Source: CAVQBP01 sp963782475
GTDB taxonomy: Bacteria; Bacteroidota; Ignavibacteria; Ignavibacteriales; Ignavibacteriaceae
Length of the DNA: 64,000 nucleotides
Assembly: GCA_963782475.1 (NCBI GenBank)
Contig: CAWAJW010000004.1
Coordinates: 124,001-188,000, forward strand
Direction: 5' to 3'
The notes beneath the pieces are model-generated. The model had not been told where the DNA came from, ran no database searches, and saw only the letters and a program-made list of their open reading frames with translations. A program made the position numbers and the translations under genes. Of this stretch, positions 26,500 to 34,640 are shown one piece after another. Positions within the stretch are counted from its first letter, which is position 1. Every line of letters begins with the position of its first letter.

Positions 26500-26847
26500 A
26501 TGGATAAATATTCTGATTTTATAGTAGAGATAAAAGATGATATAGCAATTATTATAATTAATTTTTTTAGAGCTACGCTTAAAGAAGCCGAGCAGTTCGG
26601 CAAAATCTTAACCGATATAATTAAAAAAGGTTTTAAAAAAATAATAATCGATATGCATGAAGTTGATTTTATAGATTCCACATTCCTGGGAGTTCTTGTG
26701 ATAAATTTGAAGGAGATTAAGCAAATTGGTGGAAGATTGATCCTTGTTAATTTAAATCCTTCTGTTTCTACCGTAGTTCATTTTACGAATCTTAGTAAAA
26801 TATTCGAAATTTTTCCCAGTTTGTCAGACGCTTTAAATAATCTTTAG
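26500..26847 (+). CDS. STAS-domain anti-sigma-factor antagonist-like protein
   Basis: 115 residues forming one STAS domain of the SpoIIAA/RsbV type: IIIDMHEVDFIDSTFLGVLVINLKEIKQIGGRLILVN. The Ser in DFIDST is the site phosphorylated by a cognate anti-sigma kinase in the family. No kinase or sigma factor is adjacent. A SpoIIE-type phosphatase that could act on it is encoded at 50204-51398. Monocistronic. Confidence 0.85.
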   Translation: MDKYSDFIVEIKDDIAIIIINFFRATLKEAEQFGKILTDIIKKGFKKIIIDMHEVDFIDSTFLGVLVINLKEIKQIGGRLILVNLNPSVSTVVHFTNLSKIFEIFPSLSDALNNL

Positions 26848-26994
26848 CCCAGGCTTAAATATTATGATGGAGAGAATGCTTAATTTTATCTGCCGGTGAA
26901 TTATTTTATCCGTTTTTATGAAACCCCATCTTCGTCCCTCTCAATATATCGTGTTAATAATTCCAATGTTAATAGATGGCATGGGATAAACGAT

Positions 26995-27219
26995 TTATCT
27001 TTTTGGATATAAATTTTTATTTTTTCTCAGCCAATAATAGACAGGAAGAAGCAAAATTATTAAAGCTGCTGTTTGGAGGATAAATGGTCTCAAAGTATCA
27101 CTTGCAGAATGGGAAGCTGAATCTATTCTTATAAAATTCAGAATAGATATAATTATGCTGAAAACAACCAAAAACAATTTGCCCAAATTCATAAAGTTAT
27201 TTTTATTAGTCATTTTCAT
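26995..27219 (-). CDS. Small two-helix membrane protein of unknown function
   Basis: 74 residues. Two hydrophobic helices (LGKLFLVVFSIIISILNF and FILQTAALIILLLPVYYWL) are separated by a short polar loop and followed by a basic tail RKNKNLYPKR. A plausible GGAGATGA-like site precedes the start. I do not recognise the family. Confidence 0.5.
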   Translation of the reverse strand: MKMTNKNNFMNLGKLFLVVFSIIISILNFIRIDSASHSASDTLRPFILQTAALIILLLPVYYWLRKNKNLYPKR

Positions 27220-27359
27220 CTCCGGTTTTAGTAATCCTTAATCAATTAAATATATATATATTATTATGAATTTTGGATTAATTAAATATTTATTTCTCCC
27301 AAAAAATATATGGTGTGTTTTAAATCAAATTTTGATTTTTTTAATGTTCGAAACAATTA

Positions 27360-28211
27360 TCAATTTCTGACTACTTTTTTTAGATTGATTTCTATTTTAT
27401 TATGGAGTTCTGCCCTGGTAAAAGGTTTAGAAATAAAATCCGAAAAACCAGCAGAAAGAAATTCTTCTTTTTCAGAGTCAAGCGCATATGCAGTAAAAGC
27501 TATAATAGGCGTATCTTTATATTTTGAATTATTGCGGAGAACTCTTGTAAGATATGTTCCATCTACTATATCTCCTAAATTTATATCCATAAGAATCAGA
27601 TCATAATTCATTCTCTCTGTAAGAAATAATGCAGACTGTGCATTGTTTGCAGTATCCAATTTACAAATATTTTTAAGAAGAATTTTTGTTAAATATAAAA
27701 TTGATTCTTCATTTTCCACAAGTAAAATCTTGGGAAGGCTTAATGAGGGCGCATCTGTACATTCGGCTGAATAGCTGTCATTTGAATTATCAGCAGGGTT
27801 TATTGTATCCGGAATTTCATTAGTAGTTTTTGAAGGGAGATAAACATAAAATTTTGATCCTATACCGGGCGCACTTTTGAGAGAAAGAAACCCGTTGAGC
27901 AGCGTGATAAATTTCTTTGATAAAGTTAATCCTAAACCAGTACCTTCAAAAGGTCTGTTCATACCTTCACCGGCCTGTCTAAATTCTTCAAAAATTACTT
28001 TCTGGTCATCTACCGAAATACCTATCCCGGTATCTGAAACAGAGATTACCGCATACTTTATACCTGCGACTATTTCTTCATAGACATCAACGCTGATAAA
28101 ACCTTCCTTGGTAAATTTGACTGCATTGTGGAGTAAATTAGATAAAATATTTAACACTATATTCTCATCACAATAAATATTCAAGGATTCTAGCGAAGAT
28201 TCAAATTTCAA
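27360..28211 (-). CDS. Hybrid histidine kinase, part 2: ATPase and receiver domains
   Basis: Second half of a hybrid sensor kinase whose first half is 28315-29685. The frame stays open on the minus strand from about 28341, with IESDKLRVKYSDIELVKLI as the HisKA-to-ATPase linker; the ATG at 28211 is internal. HATPase_c: NILSNLLHNAVKFT (N box), VSDTGIGIS, GTGLGLTLSKKFI. C-terminal receiver: KILLVENEESILYLTK… MDINLGDIVDG… FTAYAL… ISKPF. The terminal receiver suggests a phosphorelay. One extra A near 28342-28344 breaks the frame; corrected length 774 residues. Confidence 0.85.
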   Translation of the reverse strand: MKFESSLESLNIYCDENIVLNILSNLLHNAVKFTKEGFISVDVYEEIVAGIKYAVISVSDTGIGISVDDQKVIFEEFRQAGEGMNRPFEGTGLGLTLSKKFITLLNGFLSLKSAPGIGSKFYVYLPSKTTNEIPDTINPADNSNDSYSAECTDAPSLSLPKILLVENEESILYLTKILLKNICKLDTANNAQSALFLTERMNYDLILMDINLGDIVDGTYLTRVLRNNSKYKDTPIIAFTAYALDSEKEEFLSAGFSDFISKPFTRAELHNKIEINLKKVVRN

Positions 28212-28314
28212 ATCCAGGTTTTTAAGATCCGCGGCGCTTTTAAATAAATTCAGCGATTCTTTAATTAATTTAACAAGTTCAATATCGGAATATTTAACTC
28301 TCAGCTTATCCGAT

Positions 28315-29685
28315 TCAATTCTTGAAAAATCCAGAATAAGGTTTCAAAGTATTTAATAACCTTTTGCCGCTTACCAATATATCTCTAACCATTTCTTTTT
28401 GAGATTGTTCTGTAATATCATCCAGCAAAATTTCGGTAAACCCGAGTATACCAACCAGCGGTGTTCTTAGCTCATGGCTCATATTCGCCAAAAAAATAGA
28501 TTTCAACTTGTTCATTTCCTGGGCTTTTTCCTTAGCCTCAGTCAAATCATTTTCTTTTTTCTTTTGATCAGTTAGATCGAATGAGACGCCGACAACTCCC
28601 GTAAAATTATCATTAAAATCATAAACCGGGTTAAAAGTTATAAAGGATGGAAAAGAGGAGCCGTCTTTCCTCTTTATAAGTAATTCCCCTTTCCATTTTT
28701 CTTTTCTTTGAAGTGTATTCAGAATTTCATAAATTTTATCTTTACCCGAATAAGTCGGAATGACCTCTATTAAATTTCTTCCCATTTCCTCTTTTGTTAA
28801 ACCATATAAATCTTCCGCAGCTTTATTGAAATAGACTATATTTCCATTTTTAGTAGTAATAACCGACTGACCGACCTGATCAAGTATATCAGCCTGAAAT
28901 TGTATTTTATGTTCGGCTTCCCTTCTTTCAGATATATCTCTTACAATAGCCTGGAAACCATTATTTTTTATTTTCCTTATCGATAGTTCAGCCGGGAATA
29001 CAGACCCATCCTTCCTTATCATATTCCGTTCATAAATATGAATACCTTTGTTCCTTATTATTTCCAGGTTTATTATAAATTTTTCTTTATCAACTTCAGG
29101 ATATGTATCTGCAAAATTCATATTATGCAGTTCGCTGCAATCATAGCCTAACATCTCACAAATTTTTTTATTTAGTAATTTGAATGTCCCGTTAAAATCT
29201 GATATAATAATCCCGTCAACTGAATTTTCAATAAGCTCTCGGTATTTGTATTCACTTTCTTCGAGAGCTTTGCGTGATTCTTTTTTTTCCGAAATATCTT
29301 CTTTAATCTCAAGGAAATGGGTTATTTTATTGTTTGAATTTTTAATTGGAGAAATAGAAACAGACTCCCAAAACAATTCCCCGTTTTTTTTCTTATTTAA
29401 GATTTCACCTTTCCATTCGTTTCCGGATAGAATGGTTTTCCACATCTTGCCGTATTCTTCTTTCGGCAATTTTCCGGAGCTTAAAATCCGGGGATTCTTC
29501 CCTTTTACCTCATCCAGTGAATAGCCTGTGACCCTGGAAAACTTTGTATTCACATATTCAATATTTCCCTCAACGTCTGTTATTACAATAGAAGCAGGAG
29601 ATTGTTCAACAGCAAGAGAAAGAATCTGGCAATTTTCCTCCGTTTTAATTAAATCTTTATAATTTTCAGAATCATTGATGTGCAT
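28315..29685 (-). CDS. Hybrid histidine kinase, part 1: three PAS domains and HisKA
   Basis: Residues 25-140, 145-265 and 270-385 are PAS/PAC repeats (for example VEQSPASIVITDVEGNIEYVN…GKNPRILSSGKL and FQADILDQVGQSVITTKNGNIVYFNK). Then a coiled linker and the HisKA dimerisation helix with SIFLANMSHELRTPLVGILGF, whose His is the phosphorylation site. No membrane segment, so the kinase is cytoplasmic. The last residues KPYSGFFKN are out of frame. It starts 34 bases downstream of the cheB end, the last gene of the chemosensory run, and may feed into it. Confidence 0.87.
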   Translation of the reverse strand: MHINDSENYKDLIKTEENCQILSLAVEQSPASIVITDVEGNIEYVNTKFSRVTGYSLDEVKGKNPRILSSGKLPKEEYGKMWKTILSGNEWKGEILNKKKNGELFWESVSISPIKNSNNKITHFLEIKEDISEKKESRKALEESEYKYRELIENSVDGIIISDFNGTFKLLNKKICEMLGYDCSELHNMNFADTYPEVDKEKFIINLEIIRNKGIHIYERNMIRKDGSVFPAELSIRKIKNNGFQAIVRDISERREAEHKIQFQADILDQVGQSVITTKNGNIVYFNKAAEDLYGLTKEEMGRNLIEVIPTYSGKDKIYEILNTLQRKEKWKGELLIKRKDGSSFPSFITFNPVYDFNDNFTGVVGVSFDLTDQKKKENDLTEAKEKAQEMNKLKSIFLANMSHELRTPLVGILGFTEILLDDITEQSQKEMVRDILVSGKRLLNTLKPYSGFFKN

Positions 29686-29719
29686 AATTATATTTCCCTT
29701 AGAATCTATTTAAATAATC

Positions 29720-30298
29720 TCATTTTGTCTCCAGCAAAACATGGTGTGAAATCATTTCTAGCGGCAGAATCTTATCCACACCTCCGGATTTAATTGCCTC
29801 ATTGGGCATTCCAAATACAACACAAGATCTTTCGTCCTGTGCTATATTGTAGGCTCCGGTTTCCTTCATTTCCAGCATTCCTTTTGCGCCGTCATCCCCC
29901 ATACCGGTCATAATTATACCGACACAATTTTTCCCGGCATATCTTGCAGCCGATCTGAACAAGACATCTACGGACGGACGGTGCCTGCTTACAAGCGGAC
30001 CATCCTTTACTTCCACATAATACCTTGCCCCGCTCCTCTTCAAGAGCATATGCCTATTCCCGGGCGCAATTAAAGCTCTTCCTCTTATTACTGAATCCCC
30101 GTCCTCGGCTTCTTTTACAGTTATCCTGCAAATACCGTCAAGCCGTTTTGCAAATGCCTTGGTGAAATTTTCAGGCATATGCTGTACAATAACAATTCCG
30201 GGTGAATCAAGAGGGAATGCTTCAAGGAAAATTTTCAAAGCTTCCGTTCCTCCGGTAGACGCTCCGACTACAACAACCTTTTCGGTAGTTTTAATCAT
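29720..30298 (-). CDS. cheB: CheB, part 2: protein-glutamate methylesterase domain
   Basis: Catalytic domain of CheB, which removes methyl groups from chemoreceptor glutamates. Active-site Ser in GASTGGTEAL, His in VQHMPENFT and Asp in MTGMGDDGAKGM are all present. The frame is open back to the A5/T5 run at 30375-30379 (linker ISAKPFDIPPKLTADV). A missing A there separates it from the receiver half. Joined, the gene is 1074 nt and 357 residues, normal for CheB, so an indel error is likely. Confidence 0.93.
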   Translation of the reverse strand: MIKTTEKVVVVGASTGGTEALKIFLEAFPLDSPGIVIVQHMPENFTKAFAKRLDGICRITVKEAEDGDSVIRGRALIAPGNRHMLLKRSGARYYVEVKDGPLVSRHRPSVDVLFRSAARYAGKNCVGIIMTGMGDDGAKGMLEMKETGAYNIAQDERSCVVFGMPNEAIKSGGVDKILPLEMISHHVLLETK

Positions 30299-30336
30299 CG
30301 ATTTATTATCGGATTTAGATATAATTACATCGGCTG

Positions 30337-30792
30337 TTAATTTTGGGGGAATATCAAATGGCTTAGCAGATATCTTTTTAAATTAACCGATGCTGCTGCT
30401 TTAACGATATCACAAATGTGCACTTTCGAATCTTCCAAAAACTGCTTTGTACCCAAACGCGGCTTAGTAATAATTTCTACTGCACCATATTCCAGAGCTT
30501 TTAAAGCAGAAGCAGAACCTTTATCACTCAGACTAGAACAAATCACAACCGGAATTGGATGCTGGGACATTATTTTCTGCAGGAAGGTAAGTCCGTCCAT
30601 TTTAGGCATTTCAATATCAAGAGTGATAACATCGGGAACCTGTTCACTAATTTTCTTTGCGGCAATATAAGGATCGGAGGCTGTAGCTATTACTTCGATT
30701 TGGGGATCTGAGGATAATAACTCCGCCAATGTCTGGCGGACTATTGCCGAATCATCAACTATAAGCACTTTTATTTTATCCATTTTTACCAT
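30337..30792 (-). CDS. cheB: CheB, part 1: receiver domain
   Basis: N-terminal receiver of CheB: VLIVDDSAIVRQTL, phospho-acceptor Asp59 in ITLDIEMPKMDG, CSSLSDKGSASALKALEYGAVEIITKP with the conserved Lys. Phosphorylation by CheA activates the esterase half encoded at 29720-30298. The last twelve or so residues (RYLLSHLIFPQN) are out of frame. It overlaps the end of cheD by 17 bases; the true start may be the internal Met of MDKIKVLIV. Confidence 0.92.
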   Translation of the reverse strand: MVKMDKIKVLIVDDSAIVRQTLAELLSSDPQIEVIATASDPYIAAKKISEQVPDVITLDIEMPKMDGLTFLQKIMSQHPIPVVICSSLSDKGSASALKALEYGAVEIITKPRLGTKQFLEDSKVHICDIVKAAASVNLKRYLLSHLIFPQN

Positions 30793-31285
30793 TGCTTAAT
30801 TTTCCAAGACGATATAAATATACATCACCGGTTTGAGTCGATATTAATAACTTTCTCCCTTCGTTTCCGCCAACGTCCGATGATATTATTGTTAAACCTT
30901 CTTCAAATAAAATATTGATAGCCATTAATATATTTTGTTTACCTACCGAGGCATTTCTACCTGTTTCATTTATTTGCTCCGAACCTCCGAACAATTTCAC
31001 TTTTATTTTATCTCTTTCAATTTCAGCTTTATCGAAATGACGGATCATTTTTCGAATTGCCGAATCGACAAATTTGTATTCCGAGTTACCTGCTTCAGCA
31101 TTGATATAAGTGTCACGATCAGGCATTACACTATGCGAAACCGCGCAGATTTTGTTTTCGGTATTATACATTACAACAGAAATGCAGGAACCTAAAACGG
31201 TCACTACAGTTTCAGGCTCCCTGCTTAAATGGAATTCCCCGGGACCTAAATAAATTTTCGGTAAATTGTTTATTTCATTAATCAT
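30776..31285 (-). CDS. cheD: Chemoreceptor glutamine deamidase CheD
   Basis: 169 residues. The deamidase signature GSCISVVMYN has catalytic Cys34, VSHSVMP has His51, and KLFGGSEQ and IISSDVGGNEGRKLLISTQTGDVYL follow. CheD converts receptor Gln to Glu and in some bacteria partners CheC; no cheC is in this window. Its start overlaps the end of cheR by 4 bases, so translation is coupled. Confidence 0.93.
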   Translation of the reverse strand: MINEINNLPKIYLGPGEFHLSREPETVVTVLGSCISVVMYNTENKICAVSHSVMPDRDTYINAEAGNSEYKFVDSAIRKMIRHFDKAEIERDKIKVKLFGGSEQINETGRNASVGKQNILMAINILFEEGLTIISSDVGGNEGRKLLISTQTGDVYLYRLGKLSNGKNG

Positions 31286-32148
31286 TTTATTTTCTTGTAA
31301 GTGCTTGGCGCTACCTGTATCATTGGGACATCCATATTAAATATTGTTTCCGAATGACCTAAAAACAAGAATCCGCCTGTTCTTAAATACCTGCTCAATT
31401 TCTTAAGCAGCAGTTCCTGTGTCGGCTTATCAAAATAAATGATAACATTCCGGCAGAATATTACATCCTGTATTTCACTCATCCCGAAATCTGAATCCAT
31501 AAAATTAATTCTTTGAAATTTTATGAATTTTCGTAATCCGGGAATAACCCTGACCAAATTTTTCTTTGAATCTTTACTCTTCAGGAAATATTTCTGTTTA
31601 ATCTCTAAGGGAATATTATCAATTCTTTCCAGGTCATAAATTCCAAGGAGAGCTTTTTCAAGTACTTTAGTTGAAATATCCGAAGCAGTAATTGAAAAAT
31701 CAAAATTTAATAAATTCTGTGCTAGTTCATTAAGGACAATAGCCAGCGTATATGGTTCTTCACCGGTCGAACAGCCAGCGCTCCATATTTTTAATCTGTT
31801 TTCGATACCCGCATTAAATTCAGAGACTAAATAAGGTACTGCTTTTTGAATTAAGTAAGTAAATTGTGCAGGTTCACGGAAAAAATCGGTTTTATTTGTA
31901 GTAACTACGTCGATCATATGAATTAATTCTTCTGACATCCCTTTTTTGCTGAAGAGAAAATCACAATATTCTTCAAAAGAATTTATATTGTTAACCTTGA
32001 GCCGCTTCCTAAGTCTTGTTTCCAGCATCGTTTTTTTGACAGGCGGCATTTTTATACCGCATTGATCATAAATAAATCTGCTTAGTTTTTCGAATTCTTT
32101 ATCTGTTAAATATTCATTAATAGATTTTATAAAAGTTGAAGAAGACAT
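31282..32148 (-). CDS. cheR: Chemoreceptor methyltransferase CheR
   Basis: 288 residues. The N-terminal helical domain (FIYDQCGIKMPPVKKTMLETRLRKRL) is followed by a SAM-binding domain with WSAGCSTGEEPYTLAIVL and FCRNVIIYFDKPTQ, ending in GHSETIF. This is the complete CheR architecture and normal length. It sits downstream of the second chemoreceptor, separated from it by a roughly 150-bp mobile-element relic. Confidence 0.95.
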   Translation of the reverse strand: MSSSTFIKSINEYLTDKEFEKLSRFIYDQCGIKMPPVKKTMLETRLRKRLKVNNINSFEEYCDFLFSKKGMSEELIHMIDVVTTNKTDFFREPAQFTYLIQKAVPYLVSEFNAGIENRLKIWSAGCSTGEEPYTLAIVLNELAQNLLNFDFSITASDISTKVLEKALLGIYDLERIDNIPLEIKQKYFLKSKDSKKNLVRVIPGLRKFIKFQRINFMDSDFGMSEIQDVIFCRNVIIYFDKPTQELLLKKLSRYLRTGGFLFLGHSETIFNMDVPMIQVAPSTYKKIK

Positions 32149-32174
32149 ATCAATAGTTTAATAAAAAAAATGAT

Positions 32175-32322
32175 GGGGCTGTCTAAAAAGAAGTATAATG
32201 CCGTACTTAGTTTATTTTAACTGCCTTTTAGGGAGTCGAAGCATGGCATTTTAATATTTTCAGTCTTCTACAAGCTTAGACTGACAGATTTTGGACCTGT
32301 ATATTACTTTTTAGACAATCCC
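32175..32322. mobile_element. MITE or insertion-sequence relic with terminal inverted repeats
   Basis: GGGGCTGTCTAAAAAG (32175-32190) faces CTTTTTAGACAATCCC (32307-32322), a 14/16-match inverted repeat; similarity continues inward for a few bases. The 148-bp interval has no open frame and fills the gap between cheR and the upstream MCP gene. The GGGGCTGTCTAAAAAG end resembles termini of IS1182-like elements. No clear target-site duplication (TGAT versus GTAA flanks). Confidence 0.7.
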
Positions 32323-32338
32323 GTAAATAAATTATATT

Positions 32339-33952
32339 TTAGAATTTTTCGAACTCATGATCTAACTTATCTCCATTGCTACCCATTTCAATCAGAGCAC
32401 CACTTCCATTTGTTTTGGAAAAGCTGTTTGCTTTTACACTTGTTCCCTTAGAAACAGATTTTTCAGAATGAGTAATATGGGAAACATTAATATTATGCTC
32501 TTTTTTGTTAACAACTTTTTTACTGCTTATATTTTTAACAGTTTTGTTATGTGTATCAACTTTGAAAAAGTCTATGGCGCTTTGAAGCTGCTCAGCCTGG
32601 CTTGCGAGCTCTTCGGCAGTTGAAGACATCTCTTCGGAAGCAGAAGCGTTCTGCTGAATTACCTGGTTCAACTGCTGGATAGCGCTGTTTATCTGTTCGG
32701 CACCCGAATTCTGTTCATTGCTTGCAGCAGTAATTTCCTGGACAAGCTCTGCTGTCTTCTGTATATCCGGAACAATATTAGCAAGCATCTCACCAGCTTT
32801 TTCAGCAACCTGAACGGATGAAGAGGACAATTTGCTGATCTCCGCAGCGGCAGTCTGACTTCTTTCGGCAAGCTTTCTAACTTCTGAGGCAACAACGGCA
32901 AATCCTTTTCCATGTTCTCCTGCACGTGCAGCTTCTATTGCGGCATTCAAGGCTAATAGATTTGTCTGCCTTGCAATCTCTTCAATAATAGAAATTTTCC
33001 CTGCAATTGCTTTCATTGCTTCAACAGTATCTGCAACTGATTTTCCGCCATCCTTTGCATCCTGTGCGGACTTTAATGCAATCTTTTCTGTCTGCTGCGA
33101 ATTATCCGCATTCTGTTTAATATTGGCAGTCATCTGTTCCATTGAAGAGGAAGCTTCTTCTGCAGCAGCTGCCTGCTCGGTTGCTCCCTGCGACATCTGT
33201 TCCGAATTTGAGCTCAACTCCTGGCTGCCGGCAGTAACATTATCGGCAGAATTCTTAACATTTTCAACTACTTCTTTTATATGATCTACCATGTCGTTTA
33301 ATGCTCCGGCTAACTGCCCAATTTCATCTTTCTGGCTTATTTCAACCTTCTGGGTCAAATCTCCGCTTGCAACGGCTTTAGCAAATTCGACTCCTTTTAT
33401 CAAAGGCTTGCTTATTAATCTTGAAATGAAAATTCCAAAACCTATTCCTAGTCCTAATGCACCAAGGATTAAAATGATCATAAACTGACGTGCATCTGCA
33501 TATACTACATCGCTTTGATTATATGCATCTCTTCCGGTTCCTTCTTTTATCCTGACTAACTGGCTTAAAATTGTATCAACTGCATCAGACTGTTCGCGCG
33601 CTTTAGTTCTAGCAATCTCAACAGATTCCCTTTTTGCGGCAAGCTCTTCATTTGAAGCTATGGTAATAACTTCCTGTACAGTTTTCTTATAATCTGCCCA
33701 GCTTTTACTGAAATCTGCAATAAGCTCTTTACCTTTATCTGTATGAATTAAAGGTTCCGCTTTTTGAATATTGCTTTTTAACAAGTTTTCATAATTATCC
33801 ATTGCATCCTGATATTTAGCTCTATCCTCTTTTGATGATGCAAGCAGAAAGTTATTCTGCGCTCTGTCCGAAATATATAAGGTCAATATTTGCTTCTTTG
33901 ATATATGAAATACCGACTGTTTCATTTGTATAGAGGGAATTGAGCATATCAT
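32339..33952 (-). CDS. Methyl-accepting chemotaxis protein 2, main part
   Basis: Contains most of a four-helix-bundle sensor domain, TM2 (FMIILILGALGLGIGFGIFIS), HAMP, and the cytoplasmic signalling domain with hairpin tip EIARQTNLLALNAAIEAARAGEHGKGFAVVASEVRKLAER. After the receptor domain come about 70 flexible Lys/Ser-rich residues ending GDKLDHEFEKF. The true N-terminus is in another frame at 33852-34067; joined (one base removed near 33868-33880) the protein has 575 residues. The first residues of this frame are spurious. Confidence 0.9.
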   Translation of the reverse strand: MICSIPSIQMKQSVFHISKKQILTLYISDRAQNNFLLASSKEDRAKYQDAMDNYENLLKSNIQKAEPLIHTDKGKELIADFSKSWADYKKTVQEVITIASNEELAAKRESVEIARTKAREQSDAVDTILSQLVRIKEGTGRDAYNQSDVVYADARQFMIILILGALGLGIGFGIFISRLISKPLIKGVEFAKAVASGDLTQKVEISQKDEIGQLAGALNDMVDHIKEVVENVKNSADNVTAGSQELSSNSEQMSQGATEQAAAAEEASSSMEQMTANIKQNADNSQQTEKIALKSAQDAKDGGKSVADTVEAMKAIAGKISIIEEIARQTNLLALNAAIEAARAGEHGKGFAVVASEVRKLAERSQTAAAEISKLSSSSVQVAEKAGEMLANIVPDIQKTAELVQEITAASNEQNSGAEQINSAIQQLNQVIQQNASASEEMSSTAEELASQAEQLQSAIDFFKVDTHNKTVKNISSKKVVNKKEHNINVSHITHSEKSVSKGTSVKANSFSKTNGSGALIEMGSNGDKLDHEFEKF

Positions 33953-34067
33953 TAATTACACCCATATTATTTAATCCCTGGAAACCGATAAATGCAGTTA
34001 TAGCAGATAAAGTTATAAATGCTGCGATAAGCTTAATGCTTATTTTAAGATCATAGAACCATTTCAT
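33852..34067 (-). CDS. Methyl-accepting chemotaxis protein 2, N-terminal part
   Basis: 71-codon frame giving the real start MKWFYDLKISIKLIAAFITLSAITAFIGF (cytoplasmic tail plus TM1) and the first sensor helix through TVGISYIKEANIDLIY. The start nearly copies that of the neighbouring receptor (MKWFYNLQIKQKLLL). It then runs out of frame (FGQSAE). The continuation ISDRAQNNFLLASSKEDRAKY is in the 32339-33952 frame. GGAAAAGAAAATG precedes the start. Confidence 0.85.
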   Translation of the reverse strand: MKWFYDLKISIKLIAAFITLSAITAFIGFQGLNNMGVINDMLNSLYTNETVGISYIKEANIDLIYFGQSAE

Positions 34068-34121
34068 TTTCTTTTCCTTTTCCTTTTCTTATTTTTTAAG
34101 TATAATATTTTCGTTAATTGA

Positions 34122-34616
34122 CTAAATAGAATCTTCCTGGGGATGCTGGATTGCCGCAAGCTCTTCCGAAGAAAAGACTTTATCGAGGTTTAGGAGAATT
34201 ATAAATATTTCCTCTCTCTTCCCCATTCCTTTTATAAAATCCGTTTTTAACCTTGTACCTATTTTAGGTGCAGGCTCAACATCTTTCGGATCAAGTTCAA
34301 ATACTTCCTGTACGGAATCAACCAAAGCTCCAAGGATTGAATTTTCCCCTTCAATATCAACTTCAACAACAACAATACAGGTATTTACAGTTGTATCAGT
34401 TTTTTCCATACCGAATTTTAATCTCATATCTACAACGGGCACAACATTGCCCCGCAGATTAATTACACCGCACATAAAGTCCGGTGTTTGGGGAACCTTG
34501 GTTATTTTTATGTAATCAAGTATCTCCCTTACCTGGGCAACATCAACTCCAAACACTTCATCCTGAAGCTTGAAGGTAAGATACTGTCTAATTTCAGATA
34601 CTGTTTTATTATTCAT
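34122..34616 (-). CDS. cheW: Chemotaxis coupling protein CheW
   Basis: 164 residues, a single CheW domain: YLTFKLQDEVFGVDVAQVREILDYIKITKVPQTPDFMCGVINLRGNVVPVVDMRLKFGM and GALVDSVQEVFELDPKDVEPAP. It couples chemoreceptors to CheA. Encoded between the two receptor genes, about 25 bases downstream of MCP 1, in the same transcriptional run. Confidence 0.95.
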   Translation of the reverse strand: MNNKTVSEIRQYLTFKLQDEVFGVDVAQVREILDYIKITKVPQTPDFMCGVINLRGNVVPVVDMRLKFGMEKTDTTVNTCIVVVEVDIEGENSILGALVDSVQEVFELDPKDVEPAPKIGTRLKTDFIKGMGKREEIFIILLNLDKVFSSEELAAIQHPQEDSI

Positions 34617-34640
34617 TTTACTTATCTCCTTATTTTTGAA

